The notes under the pieces are model-generated. The model was not told the origin of the DNA and made no database searches. It saw nothing but the letters and a program-made list of their open reading frames with translations. This document shows, piece by piece, positions 1-6,875 of a stretch of 11,437 nucleotides of DNA. The stretch's first letter is position 1. The number at the start of each line of letters is the position of its first letter. A program made the translations under genes and the position numbers. The DNA comes from UBA10210 sp964408425 (GTDB lineage: Archaea; Micrarchaeota; Micrarchaeia; Norongarragalinales; Norongarragalinaceae): assembly GCA_964408425.1 (NCBI GenBank), contig CAYOZI010000025.1, forward strand, positions 1-11,437. Direction: 5' to 3'.

Positions 1-173
1 TGGATTTGATTCAGGAAATGCTCCAAAACGGAAATCAGGAACGATGCCACGATCCAGCCTATCCCCAAAAATACAACGAGTATAAGCAAATCGATCAAGC
101 CGACCAAAAAGTTTTCAGCCGCGCCAGCCAATGCAACAGCCAACCTAGAGTAAATTATGTCCAACGCTACCAA
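1..173 (-). CDS. 5' end of a membrane protein, MscS-associated TM-helix-like (partial)
   Basis: The gene reads leftward out of the window, so only about 57 N-terminal codons are visible and its 3' end is missing. I start it at TTG (173-171) because a strong Shine-Dalgarno, GGGAGGTG (188-181), lies 7 nt upstream; the same spacing is seen at other non-ATG starts here. The translation begins MVALDIIYSRLAVALAGAAE and continues into one long hydrophobic helix at about residues 22-48, containing LLILVVFLGIGWIVASFL, then an amphipathic stretch (VLEHFLNQI). This pattern, with a Gly-Trp-x-hydrophobic-Ala motif followed by a charged helix, resembles the conserved TM helix repeat of small mechanosensitive (MscS-related) membrane proteins. 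That family call is inference from a short fragment; other polytopic membrane proteins remain possible. It is divergent from rps8e and shares its AT-rich promoter region. Confidence 0.6.
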   Translation of the reverse strand, partial: MVALDIIYSRLAVALAGAAENFLVGLIDLLILVVFLGIGWIVASFLISVLEHFLNQI

Positions 174-180
174 CTAATCT

Positions 181-188
181 CACCTCCC
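181..188 (-). promoter_or_regulatory. Strong Shine-Dalgarno fixing a TTG start
   Basis: Minus-strand GGGAGGTG lies 7 nt before the TTG at 173-171. It complements the anti-SD of archaeal 16S rRNA and is the main evidence that a gene begins here and leaves the window. Confidence 0.65.
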
Positions 189-240
189 ACTCATTACAAA
201 AAACCCGTTTTTAAAGGTTGCAGGAAGGCCTCCGAAAGCA

Positions 241-278
241 AAAGTTTAAAAGGCTCGGGGCACGGGATTTTTAATGCT
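241..278. promoter_or_regulatory. Divergent AT-rich promoter region (rps8e / membrane protein)
   Basis: The 156-bp gap between the divergent starts (173 minus, 330 plus) contains GTTTAAAAG (244-252), which reads as TTTTAAAC on the minus strand and could serve either gene. A second TATA-like TTTTTAAT (268-275) lies on the plus strand. With the usual archaeal TATA-to-start spacing of about 25 nt, 268-275 would give an rps8e leader of roughly 30 nt. The choice between the two boxes is inference. Confidence 0.4.
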
Positions 279-329
279 TTTTCTAAGAAGGCAAAAAGAC
301 CGTTGACTAAAAGCGAGGGTTGAACATTC

Positions 330-728
330 ATGGTGCAGTACCACAAAAACACTAAAACCAAGACCTCCGGCAGCGGGGGGAAGAGGAGAAGGGCGAGAGA
401 CAAGATTTTGTCCCATTACGGCGGGTTTTTCTCAAAACCCCGCGTTTCCCAATCCGACAAGGAAGTTAGGAAGGCTTTCAAGATAATCGGCGGCGGGCAT
501 AAGGTCGCGGCGCAATCGGTTGCTTTCGCGAACATCGTCGTTTCCGGAAAGCCGAAGAAAGTGAAAATAAAAACCGTTATCGAAAGCCCGGACAACAGGC
601 ATTACGCGCGCGAGAATGTCCTCACCAAAGGAGCTATCATCGACACTGAAGCCGGAAAGGCGAGGATTACAAGCCGCCCGGGCCAAGAGGGAGTCGTAAA
701 CGCGGTTTTGATCGAAGCCAAAGCCTGA
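330..728 (+). CDS. rps8e: 30S ribosomal protein S8e
   Basis: A 132-residue basic protein of the S8e family, a small-subunit component found in archaea and eukaryotes but not bacteria. The length is normal for archaeal S8e (about 125-135 aa). The N-terminus is rich in Lys, Arg and Gly (KTSGSGGKRRRARDK, residues 11-25), the usual rRNA-binding extension. The body contains the typical segments KIIGGGHKVAAQ and PDNRHYARENVLTKGAIIDT, followed by the conserved C-terminal ITSRPGQEGVVNAVLIE. It starts at ATG (330) with a GAGGGTTGA ribosome-binding site at 315-323. It ends 12 nt before gar1, so the two are probably cotranscribed, tying ribosome assembly to rRNA modification in one transcript. Confidence 0.95.
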   Translation: MVQYHKNTKTKTSGSGGKRRRARDKILSHYGGFFSKPRVSQSDKEVRKAFKIIGGGHKVAAQSVAFANIVVSGKPKKVKIKTVIESPDNRHYARENVLTKGAIIDTEAGKARITSRPGQEGVVNAVLIEAKA

Positions 729-740
729 GGAACGGGGCAA

Positions 741-980
741 ATGGAATTCACCGTCGTCAAGAAAACTTCCGGAGGGAATATCCTCCTGGAAGGGGAAGAA
801 AGCGAAGGAAAGGCGTTTGAAAAAAGGATTTTGTTTCTCAAGAAAGGAAGGAAGCCCGAAAAAGCGGCGGTCGTGTTCGACACGATTGCCAGCGTGAAAA
901 AACCGTTTTACCTCGCCAAGCCCGTTTTGGATTTGCGCGAAGGCGCGGTTTTGACCGATTCGAGAGAAAAAGAAAAATGA
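741..980 (+). CDS. gar1: H/ACA RNA-protein complex subunit Gar1
   Basis: A small 79-residue protein of the Gar1/Naf1 fold. In archaea Gar1 binds the Cbf5 pseudouridine synthase within H/ACA guide ribonucleoproteins and promotes substrate turnover during rRNA pseudouridylation. The diagnostic core is VVFDTIASVKKPFYLAKP (residues 44-61), which matches the family pattern VxDxxGxVxxPYxxVKP of the six-stranded barrel. The tail is short and charged (DSREKEK), with none of the Gly-Arg-rich extensions of eukaryotic Gar1. The ATG at 741 follows the rps8e stop by 12 nt, and GAGG overlapping that stop can serve as ribosome-binding site. A gar1 gene just upstream of tfb is a recurrent archaeal arrangement, which supports the call despite the small size. 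Confidence 0.85.
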   Translation: MEFTVVKKTSGGNILLEGEESEGKAFEKRILFLKKGRKPEKAAVVFDTIASVKKPFYLAKPVLDLREGAVLTDSREKEK

Positions 981-986
981 TTTTTT
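981..986 (+). terminator. T6 tract between gar1 and tfb
   Basis: A run of six T directly follows the gar1 stop (978-980). T-runs are sufficient terminators for archaeal RNA polymerase, so this may partly attenuate readthrough into tfb. tfb begins only 24 nt later and shows no clear promoter of its own here, so complete termination is doubtful. Confidence 0.3.
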
Positions 987-995
987 ATTAATTTC

Positions 996-1003
996 AAAGG
1001 TGG
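996..1003 (+). promoter_or_regulatory. Ribosome-binding site of tfb (sets GTG start)
   Basis: AAAGGTGG ends 6 nt before the GTG at 1010. The strong motif decides for this GTG, although the zinc ribbon then begins at residue 3 with almost no N-terminal leader. Confidence 0.7.
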
Positions 1004-1009
1004 TTTGTC

Positions 1010-1909
1010 GTGAAATGCCCGGAATGCGGAAGCACTAAAGTCAAGGTAAATTCGGAAAGGGGAGAGGCGGTTTGCGTCAAGTGCGGACTCGTGATTGAAG
1101 AAAACATCGTGCAGGAAGGCCCCGAATGGAGGGCTTTCGACGCCGAGCAAAGGGCCTCGCGCGCAAGAGCCGGAGCTCCTTTGAAGTACATGAGCCCCAA
1201 CCGCGGGCTCGTAACGGAAATAGACCAGTACAACCGCGACACGCGCGGAGGAAAAATAGCTCCAGCCCAGCAGGCGCAGTTGTACCGAATGCGCAAGTGG
1301 CACAAGAGAGCTTCCATTTCCAACAGCATTGAACGGAACTTGGCGATTGCGCTCACTGAGTTGAACAGGGTGGCTTCGCATTTGGGTTTGCCCGAAATAA
1401 TCCGCGAAAGCTCCGCCCTTTTGTACAGGAAGTGCGTTGAGAAAGGACTCATCCGCGGAAGGCAAATAGAAAGCGTCGTTAGCGCGGTGATATACGCAAT
1501 TTGCAGGAAGTACGGGATTCCCAGAACTCTGGATGAAATCGCCGGCGTCGCTGAAATTTCCAAGAAGGAAATCGGAAGGACTTATCGCCTCATAACCCAG
1601 GAACTGAACCTGAAGATTCCTTTGACCAACCCGCAATTCTACATAACCCGTTTCGTCACTTCACTCAAGCTGAGCGGGGAGACTCAAAAGAAAGCGCAGG
1701 AGATTCTCGAGCAGGCGATGGCGAAGGGTTTGATTTCCGGAAGGGGACCCATGGGAGTCGCGGCTGCGGCCGTTTATATCGCAAGCGTGCTTACGGGCGA
1801 GAGAAGGACCCAGAAGGAAGTTGCGGACGTCGCCGGAGTAACGGAAGTGACCATCAGAAACCGGTACCGCGAGCTGAAGAAAGCCTTGCAGTTGAAAGTC
1901 AGCATTTAA
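1010..1909 (+). CDS. tfb: Transcription initiation factor TFB (TFIIB homologue)
   Basis: A 299-residue general transcription factor that binds TBP-TATA-BRE and recruits RNA polymerase to archaeal promoters. Domains in order: an N-terminal zinc ribbon with C3, C6, C22 and C25 (CPEC and CVKC knuckles); the B-reader/linker region with EGPEWRAFD (36-44); then two cyclin-like repeats at about 105-195 and 200-295. The second repeat carries the signature GRGPMGVAAAAVYIA (about 245-259; the more usual form is GKSPxGLAAAALYIA). A BRE-contacting helix-turn-helix lies near the C-terminus (TQKEVADVAGVTEVTIRNRY). Length and architecture are complete and typical. It starts at GTG behind AAAGGTGG. Its stop overlaps the stop of convergent trm1, and a T6 tract 12 nt after the stop lies inside trm1. 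Confidence 0.98.
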   Translation: MKCPECGSTKVKVNSERGEAVCVKCGLVIEENIVQEGPEWRAFDAEQRASRARAGAPLKYMSPNRGLVTEIDQYNRDTRGGKIAPAQQAQLYRMRKWHKRASISNSIERNLAIALTELNRVASHLGLPEIIRESSALLYRKCVEKGLIRGRQIESVVSAVIYAICRKYGIPRTLDEIAGVAEISKKEIGRTYRLITQELNLKIPLTNPQFYITRFVTSLKLSGETQKKAQEILEQAMAKGLISGRGPMGVAAAAVYIASVLTGERRTQKEVADVAGVTEVTIRNRYRELKKALQLKVSI

Positions 1910-3021
1910 GCCTGCAAGACTTTTTTAATTTCTTTTACTGAAGCGTCAGTCTTAACCCCCACTGGCTCGAAATGCGTTTTCACCGACTTGAAATTTCTTT
2001 TTTCCAAGCCCTCCAGCACCGCATCCATCTTTTTCCCCACGGCCAGCCCGAACTTGTCTGCAACCGCGTGAACGTCGAAAAACCAAGGCGGAAAGCCCTG
2101 TTCTTTTTCCAAAAGCAAAAGCGTTTTTCCTATTTTCTTTTTATCTTCGTAATCCCTCTTTCCGTTCAATGCTGCTAATTTTTTCAAGAACGGCTTGTCG
2201 CAAAAATCCTTCATCCACAATGGCCCGGCGTACAGTAGCCGGTTTCCGCACCCGAAGCATTTGCTCCTTTTCCCTTCAAATCTGGAAAGGCAGGCATCGC
2301 AATAGGAAACGAAACCGATTGCGTTCGCATCTTCTTTCCCTCTTGAAACCCTTGCGATTACCTTCGCGTGATGCCCTTCGTAATAGCACAACAGCGGTTT
2401 TACGGAAAGTTTTCTTGCATAAGCTTTCCTCGCCGCGAAACCCAGCAGAATTCTCAACGCCGTTTCGTGGGAGAATTCGTTGTATAAGGGCTTCGCCCCG
2501 TAATCGCGCAGCGTAGGCGCGTTTTTCTTGACCAGATTAGCCAAATCCGTCGACGTCATGCTCAACACTCCGGGTTTTTTCAGGCAAACCAACGCCGGGT
2601 CCAGGAAAGGCGCTGGAGTGCCGAACGGGTCTATTTCCACGAAATCGAATTCGCTTTCGTGAGAAAGGCAAAAGTCGTTGAAGTCGCTCCACGCCACTTC
2701 AGCCTTCATCCCCAGCCGGTTGAGGGAAGCGTTGTTTTTGATGAACGGAATGACAGTAGGATTGGCGTCCACGAAAAAAACTTTTTCCACGCCCGCGTTT
2801 TCCTTCGCATACCTCAAGCCCCTCGCTCCGCTCGCACACAACCCATCCAGGATTTTCTTCGGCTTCAGCACTCCCACCGCGAGCGAGGACATCGAGCGGG
2901 AAAATCGCATTGTGGGGTTGAAGAAAACCGGAGAGTGGTAGGGTGAGGAAAGGCTTCGCGCCGGAACGTCCAGCAAAACTCCCCCTTCACTCGTTCTTGC
3001 GGTTCTGATTCCTTCAATCAT
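1906..3021 (-). CDS. trm1: tRNA (guanine26-N2)-dimethyltransferase Trm1
   Basis: A 371-residue SAM-dependent methyltransferase of the Trm1 family, which makes m2G/m2,2G at position 26 of tRNA. Visible landmarks: FFNPTM (33-38, family FYNPxM); SAM motif I DGLCASGARG (59-68); an acidic motif II in FFVDANP; the catalytic DPFGTP (131-136); and MTSTD (155-159, family TATDT). The conserved helix HETALRILLGFAAR (185-198) precedes a C-terminal domain with a CDAC (241-244) and CFGC (255-258) zinc-type ribbon. Length fits archaeal Trm1 (about 370-390 aa). Divergent points: the NRD triplet after FYNPxM is SRS (41-43), and the usual LCG after TATDT is LVK. The start is ATG at 3021. The gene is convergent and overlapping with tfb, and divergent from the DHH gene. 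Confidence 0.93.
   Translation of the reverse strand: MIEGIRTARTSEGGVLLDVPARSLSSPYHSPVFFNPTMRFSRSMSSLAVGVLKPKKILDGLCASGARGLRYAKENAGVEKVFFVDANPTVIPFIKNNASLNRLGMKAEVAWSDFNDFCLSHESEFDFVEIDPFGTPAPFLDPALVCLKKPGVLSMTSTDLANLVKKNAPTLRDYGAKPLYNEFSHETALRILLGFAARKAYARKLSVKPLLCYYEGHHAKVIARVSRGKEDANAIGFVSYCDACLSRFEGKRSKCFGCGNRLLYAGPLWMKDFCDKPFLKKLAALNGKRDYEDKKKIGKTLLLLEKEQGFPPWFFDVHAVADKFGLAVGKKMDAVLEGLEKRNFKSVKTHFEPVGVKTDASVKEIKKVLQA
1921..1926 (+). terminator. T6 terminator tract for tfb, inside trm1
   Basis: Six T on the plus strand begin 12 nt after the tfb stop, followed by further T-rich sequence to about 1936. This is the nearest archaeal-style terminator for the rps8e-gar1-tfb transcript. It lies within the 3' end of the opposing trm1 gene. 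Confidence 0.5.
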
Positions 3022-3083
3022 ATGCTAATTAAACGAATGACTGGTAAAATATGTTTTCGTAAAAAACAAAGGCGGGTTTTCAA
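3022..3083. promoter_or_regulatory. Divergent promoter region, trm1 / DHH protein
   Basis: This 62-bp gap must hold signals for both genes. On the minus strand ATATTTTACC (about 3052-3043) is the best TATA-like element for trm1. On the plus strand the AT-rich 3045-3070 could provide a TATA, and AAAGGCGG (3068-3075), 8 nt before ATG 3084, is a plausible ribosome-binding site. None of the boxes is strong. Confidence 0.35.
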
Positions 3084-4445
3084 ATGGTTTTGAAGGGAAT
3101 CGTCGTATTCAAGAGTCTTTCCTCGAATCCCGATTACGTCCTGTTGAACGAATCCGGGTATGAAAGCGTAAGGCAGGTCGGCTGCAAGACCAATTTCGAA
3201 ATCGGAACGCTGGTCGAAGCGGATTCTGAAAACGCCGGCGAAATCAAGGCGATTTCCGACAAGGGCTTGGAAAAGGAAATCGGTCGGTCGCTGGAAAAAA
3301 AATCCGCGTCCTACAAAACCGCGCTTTTGGTGGACGACGAGGCGATGCGAAAGTTCCAGCCCCGCATGCAACAAACCGCGGAGTTCGTCGCAAGACGGCT
3401 TTTGCTCCTGCACCCGGTGTTGATAAGGTTCAACGACGATTGCGATGGGATAAGTGCTGGAATGCTCGTGAAAAAAGCGGTTGAAGAATTCGTCAAGCAA
3501 AATGAAATTCCTTTTCCGAAGGGGTTTTTGAAAAACAAGCAGTGCAACTCCGCAGTCTACGATTCGGGAGAGGCGGCTTGGGATGCAGACCAGCATTCTT
3601 TCGCCGAGTACGGCAAAAAGCCTTTGTTGTTCCTGCTGGATTTCGGCGGGAATGAAGAGAGCGTCGAGGGGCTGGAAGCGGCGGACAGCGTTTTCGACGT
3701 CGTTATTTTGGACCACCACGTTTTCTCGCAAAACGCCAAGGGAAAGGCCGCCGGGTTTTTGAATCCTCTGGAATACGGAGGAACGTCGTGGCATACGACT
3801 GGGCTCGTCGCGTACGAGTTCGCAAGAACGCTCGTCGGGAAGAAAGCGGAGGAATGGGAGGAATACGCGTTTTATTCTCTTGAATCCGACAAAAGCATTT
3901 TCCGTAAGAAGGAAATCTTCAAGCAAGCGCTCGTTTTGGACTATCTCGCGACAGAAGGGCTGTCCCTCGAAAAGTACGAAAAGGCGCTGGAAGAGGATTT
4001 GCAGTTGCACTATCTCGAAGCGACGGGAAAGATAAGCGCGGCGAAGGAAAAGGCCCTGAAGAAAACCAGGATTTTGGAAATAGGAAAAGCGAAACTCATA
4101 CTGGCCGATTTGGAGGGCACGACATCCAAAAACGAATTCCCTCCGAAAGGAAAGGTTTTGAATGAAGTGCAAAAGCACTACGGAGGCGAAGAGGAGGGTG
4201 GAATGGTTGCGAGCATCGGTTTCGATTCCACGGCAATCCAATTCCGCGTCAGCAGGGCTTTGCATTCAAAAGGGTTCAAAGCCACGAGAATAATCGACTT
4301 GATAAAAAAAGAATTCGGCGGGGAAGGCATAAGCGGAGGCGGGCACGAGCAGGCGGCGGCAATGCGCTTCGGAAAGGAGAATTCCAAAGCGGTTTTGGAC
4401 AAAACCGTGGAAATAAGCAAAAAAGAAATCGAAAACGCGCTTTAG
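3084..4445 (+). CDS. DHH/DHHA1-family phosphoesterase, RecJ/NrnA-like
   Basis: A 453-residue DHH superfamily protein; these are Mn2+-dependent phosphodiesterases acting on single-stranded nucleic acid, oligonucleotides or cyclic dinucleotides. Motif I is RFNDDCDGISAG (115-126, with Asn in place of the common His but both metal-binding Asp present). Motif II is LLDFGG (D186), motif III is DHH (210-212), and a later acidic site is near SLESD (265-269). The C-terminal DHHA1 domain has the phosphate-binding GGGH loop (418-421) followed by EQAAAMRF. Residues 1-60 look like a small beta-barrel (OB- or TRAM-like), which could bind nucleic acid; residues 61-100 are charged and helical. Whether it is the archaeal RecJ/GAN-type exonuclease or a nanoRNase or cyclic-dinucleotide hydrolase cannot be decided here. 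It ends 1 nt from the convergent membrane-protein gene. Confidence 0.85.
   Translation: MVLKGIVVFKSLSSNPDYVLLNESGYESVRQVGCKTNFEIGTLVEADSENAGEIKAISDKGLEKEIGRSLEKKSASYKTALLVDDEAMRKFQPRMQQTAEFVARRLLLLHPVLIRFNDDCDGISAGMLVKKAVEEFVKQNEIPFPKGFLKNKQCNSAVYDSGEAAWDADQHSFAEYGKKPLLFLLDFGGNEESVEGLEAADSVFDVVILDHHVFSQNAKGKAAGFLNPLEYGGTSWHTTGLVAYEFARTLVGKKAEEWEEYAFYSLESDKSIFRKKEIFKQALVLDYLATEGLSLEKYEKALEEDLQLHYLEATGKISAAKEKALKKTRILEIGKAKLILADLEGTTSKNEFPPKGKVLNEVQKHYGGEEEGGMVASIGFDSTAIQFRVSRALHSKGFKATRIIDLIKKEFGGEGISGGGHEQAAAMRFGKENSKAVLDKTVEISKKEIENAL
4419..4424 (-). terminator. T6 tract for the surface-protein genes, inside the DHH gene
   Basis: On the minus strand six T lie about 22 nt beyond the TAG of the 238-aa gene (4449-4447), within the 3' coding end of the DHH gene. 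Because the two genes are separated by a single base, this is the nearest T-run that could end the leftward transcript. Confidence 0.4.
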
Positions 4446-4446
4446 G

Positions 4447-5163
4447 CTATTGCGATTTTCCCTGCAGGAAGAAAACTATCACCCCGCCCAATACTACAGC
4501 CACCAAAACCAAGCCTACGATCGTAAAGTCTAAAGACGATTGCGAAGCGGTTGCCGCAGTCGTGGTTCGAGAAACGGCGGTCGGGGAATCGTACTCGCCG
4601 AGCGTGCTTTCGTTCAACTCTTTTTCAACCGTGTAGGAAACGGTTTTAGTTTCGCCAGGCTCGATGTTCTCGAAAAGCCAGTTCACCACAACGCTTCCAT
4701 TTTCAAAACCGAAAGGCTTGACGTTGAATCCGACGATTTCCTCAGGCGTTGTCGCCACGCTCTCGGGCAGCCGCTCTTTCACGAGCAGGTTGGTTACGGT
4801 GTTGTTGCCCACGTTCTTCACGTAAAGCGAAATTGTGGAATAGGTTTTCAGGGTATTGTTTACTTTCACTTCGTAAACGCGCAATTCCCTCCAATACACG
4901 AGATTCCCCTGGTCGCAAACCAAAGGCTGGAACGTCTGCCTGAAAACCTGCGTGTTGGAAGAAACGAGCTTCGCGTCGGAAAAATCGAAAATGTTCGTTT
5001 GAACGTTTGGTTGAACCGACGGGGTTGAAGAATCTTGGAGGAATTGTGGCAAACCGCCTTTTTGCGACAAGGCCAAAGCCGCCAAAACCAGCGCCAACGC
5101 CAAGGCTGTTCCAAAAATAATTTTCAACGAACGCTTGCTAGCGTGCGGTTTGTGCAGTGCCAT
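4447..5163 (-). CDS. Cell-surface protein with two membrane segments and a DUF11/CARDB-like ectodomain
   Basis: I do not recognise a named family for this 238-residue protein. It begins with a positively charged stretch (HKPHASKRSLK) and a hydrophobic helix at about 14-33 (IIFGTALALALVLAALAL), either an uncleaved anchor or a signal sequence. Residues 60-185 form a beta-rich ectodomain; VKNVGNNTVTNLLVKERLP (115-133) has the look of DUF11/CARDB Ig-like repeats. Sequons N102, N120, N155 and N184 could be glycosylated. A Ser/Thr-rich stalk (186-210) leads to a second hydrophobic helix (about 213-233) and a short tail, QGKSQ. It follows the 546-aa surface protein by 40 bp on the same strand. A TATA-like element 28 nt before the ATG suggests a separate, possibly leaderless transcript. 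It probably works at the cell envelope with its upstream neighbour. Confidence 0.8.
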   Translation of the reverse strand: MALHKPHASKRSLKIIFGTALALALVLAALALSQKGGLPQFLQDSSTPSVQPNVQTNIFDFSDAKLVSSNTQVFRQTFQPLVCDQGNLVYWRELRVYEVKVNNTLKTYSTISLYVKNVGNNTVTNLLVKERLPESVATTPEEIVGFNVKPFGFENGSVVVNWLFENIEPGETKTVSYTVEKELNESTLGEYDSPTAVSRTTTAATASQSSLDFTIVGLVLVAVVLGGVIVFFLQGKSQ

Positions 5164-5187
5164 GAATAAAGGGAAGGAAAAGCCCGC

Positions 5188-5195
5188 TTAAAAAA
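5188..5195 (-). promoter_or_regulatory. TATA-like element for a possibly leaderless transcript
   Basis: Minus-strand TTTTTTAA is centred about 28 nt before the ATG of the 238-aa gene, the distance expected from TATA to transcription start. No Shine-Dalgarno precedes this ATG, which fits leaderless initiation. The T6 could instead terminate the upstream 546-aa gene, whose stop is at 5206-5204; both roles are possible. Confidence 0.4.
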
Positions 5196-5203
5196 CTCGT
5201 TTT

Positions 5204-6844
5204 TTACTTTCTCGCAGCATCGCGAATGCCCGTAAGGTTGTTGACCACCGCGCCCCGGACTTGCTGGGAAATCGAGTCTGAAGAAGACGCTGCCCCGTTT
5301 CTCCTGCTCGTAAGAATGACGACGAGCAAAGCCACTGCAATCAACAACGCTATGAACAAAGTGTTTTGCGACAAGGCGGTGAACAACCCCGTAGCCCCGC
5401 CGGGGCTTTGGATCGGGGAGAGGCTTTTCCTGGAAATTTCGTTCAAACCGCTTTTCAACACCAAAACCGGCGCCGAAGCCTCTTCGGAAGTAGTCTGGGT
5501 CAATTTCACGGTAAGGTTAGCGGTGGATTGCTGGGGAACATCTATCACGGCCGATTCCACTTTCCACGATGAAGGAATGCCTTCGATTGAAGCGGAAACC
5601 TGTTTCAGCTCCTCGTCCAAATCGTTTTTCACTGAAACGGTTATTTCCAAAACGTTCTGCTCCTGGTTTTCAACCGTGTTGACGACGGGAGCAGGAGTGG
5701 CGCAGGAATTTGCGATTACTGCAACTGCAGCCTGCCCGACGATGTTGTTCAAAGAGCTTTTCGCGGTTACGGTCACGCCGTTAACCCCTTCCTTCAAATA
5801 ATCCGAACCGATGAAAATCTTGAACGAAGCGGAATCCCCGCCTTTCAAAGCAAAGTAATTAGGCTGCGCGTCAACAGACCTTCCAGACGGAAGGGCGACG
5901 GAAATGGCGTAGGTGTCCTCGGCGGTTCCCGTATTGTATACAATTCCTTCAACAGAAACGCCATCGCAAACCCTTCCCTCAACGGCCTTAGGCAAAACCA
6001 CCCTGGCATCAACTACATCCTCAACGTTAACGCAAACCTGCTTTTCCGCAATCACTACGCCGTTCCTCACGATTTGCAGCGGAACGTAATAATACCCTCC
6101 GGCCAAGAGCTTGTTCGGCGAAATATCAATCGAAATATCCTCGGCTTCGCGCCTGGAAAGGGAAACCTGTTCTTGCGAAACGAACGCATTAACGTCATTC
6201 CTATTCACGACTGCCAAATCGAAAGACGAAGCGCCTCCCTTGTTGATCAAAGTGAAATACTGGGTGATCGAATCGCCCGGCTTGACTTTCGGGCATGAAG
6301 AAGAACCGGATATTTCCACATCATAGTAAGTCGAGTCGGCGTAAGTCGCATAGCTCAGCGTGCTCGAAGCCATGCTCCCGTCGCCGTAAGCAAACGGGGC
6401 GTTGTAAGAAGGCGAGGAAACGAAGCCCGACTGGAAATATGAAGAACAACCGCTGTCAGCCGAAGGCGTCGCGGCCACGAACAATTGCTTCGAGAGGATA
6501 TCGCAATTCCCTTCAAGAGTGCAAACTTCCACTTGAACGTCCACTTTTTCCACGCCGTTAAAGCAGGCGGGCGCGCTCAAATGCAGCCACGTGCCTTTCG
6601 TGCCTCTTTCAGGCAATATCATGCCCGCATCATCAAAAAAGCCGTTTAACGCGCCCACGTCAGCGCTGAAAGAAACGCTTTTTTCCTCGCCGTCCGTATT
6701 CGTCATCCAAAAATACACTTTCCCTTCCACGCCCCTCAAGGTCAAGTGGTCCGCACTCGAGTAAAGAGTCAGCGCGCTTACGCTCGATGAAACGAAAAGC
6801 AAGCCCAAAACGGCGAAAACGAACCTAGACAAGGCGTTTTTCAA
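5204..6844 (-). CDS. Large secreted, C-terminally anchored surface protein with Ig-like repeats
   Basis: A 546-residue protein of no named family that I recognise. I start it at TTG (6844-6842), because GGTGG (6856-6852) lies 7 nt upstream and the product then begins with a clean signal peptide: MKNALSRFVFAVLGLLFVSS then SVSA, cleavage likely after residue 24. A longer reading from ATG 6949 would bury this signal behind 35 charged residues. The ectodomain looks like three or four beta-sandwich modules (about 25-125, 176-275, 280-380, 397-465), with NEW3/CARDB-like phrases such as FTLINKGGASSFDLAV and GIVYNTGTAEDTYAI. A Ser/Tyr/Ala-rich linker spans 127-175, and eight cysteines could form disulfides. 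A transmembrane helix (about 494-512) is followed by SRR and a 30-residue cytoplasmic tail. It is divergent from the TrmB-type regulator, whose presumed operator overlaps its promoter. Confidence 0.85.
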   Translation of the reverse strand: MKNALSRFVFAVLGLLFVSSSVSALTLYSSADHLTLRGVEGKVYFWMTNTDGEEKSVSFSADVGALNGFFDDAGMILPERGTKGTWLHLSAPACFNGVEKVDVQVEVCTLEGNCDILSKQLFVAATPSADSGCSSYFQSGFVSSPSYNAPFAYGDGSMASSTLSYATYADSTYYDVEISGSSSCPKVKPGDSITQYFTLINKGGASSFDLAVVNRNDVNAFVSQEQVSLSRREAEDISIDISPNKLLAGGYYYVPLQIVRNGVVIAEKQVCVNVEDVVDARVVLPKAVEGRVCDGVSVEGIVYNTGTAEDTYAISVALPSGRSVDAQPNYFALKGGDSASFKIFIGSDYLKEGVNGVTVTAKSSLNNIVGQAAVAVIANSCATPAPVVNTVENQEQNVLEITVSVKNDLDEELKQVSASIEGIPSSWKVESAVIDVPQQSTANLTVKLTQTTSEEASAPVLVLKSGLNEISRKSLSPIQSPGGATGLFTALSQNTLFIALLIAVALLVVILTSRRNGAASSSDSISQQVRGAVVNNLTGIRDAARK

Positions 6845-6851
6845 AATCAAC

Positions 6852-6856
6852 CCACC
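6852..6856 (-). promoter_or_regulatory. Ribosome-binding site deciding the TTG start of the 546-aa protein
   Basis: Minus-strand GGTGG lies 7 nt before TTG 6844. A TTG at 6850 is only 1 nt from the motif, too close, so the downstream TTG, which opens the signal peptide, is preferred. Confidence 0.6.
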
Positions 6857-6875
6857 ATCCCTCTCTATATTGTTA

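Noticed and set aside
6..323. 105-codon plus-strand frame at the window start
   Set aside because: It overlaps the minus-strand membrane-protein start with its strong Shine-Dalgarno and the rps8e promoter region. Composition is low-hydrophobic and Gln/Lys/Ser-rich, with no family resemblance.
908..1636. 242-codon minus-strand frame antisense to gar1/tfb
   Set aside because: The opposing Gar1 and TFB frames carry diagnostic motifs; this one has none.
3018..4265. 415-codon open frame on the minus strand, antisense to the DHH gene
   Set aside because: The plus strand encodes a full set of DHH/DHHA1 motifs over the same bases. The antisense product is rich in Phe, Arg, Gln and Leu with no domain pattern, has no ribosome-binding site, and looks like a by-product of codon bias.
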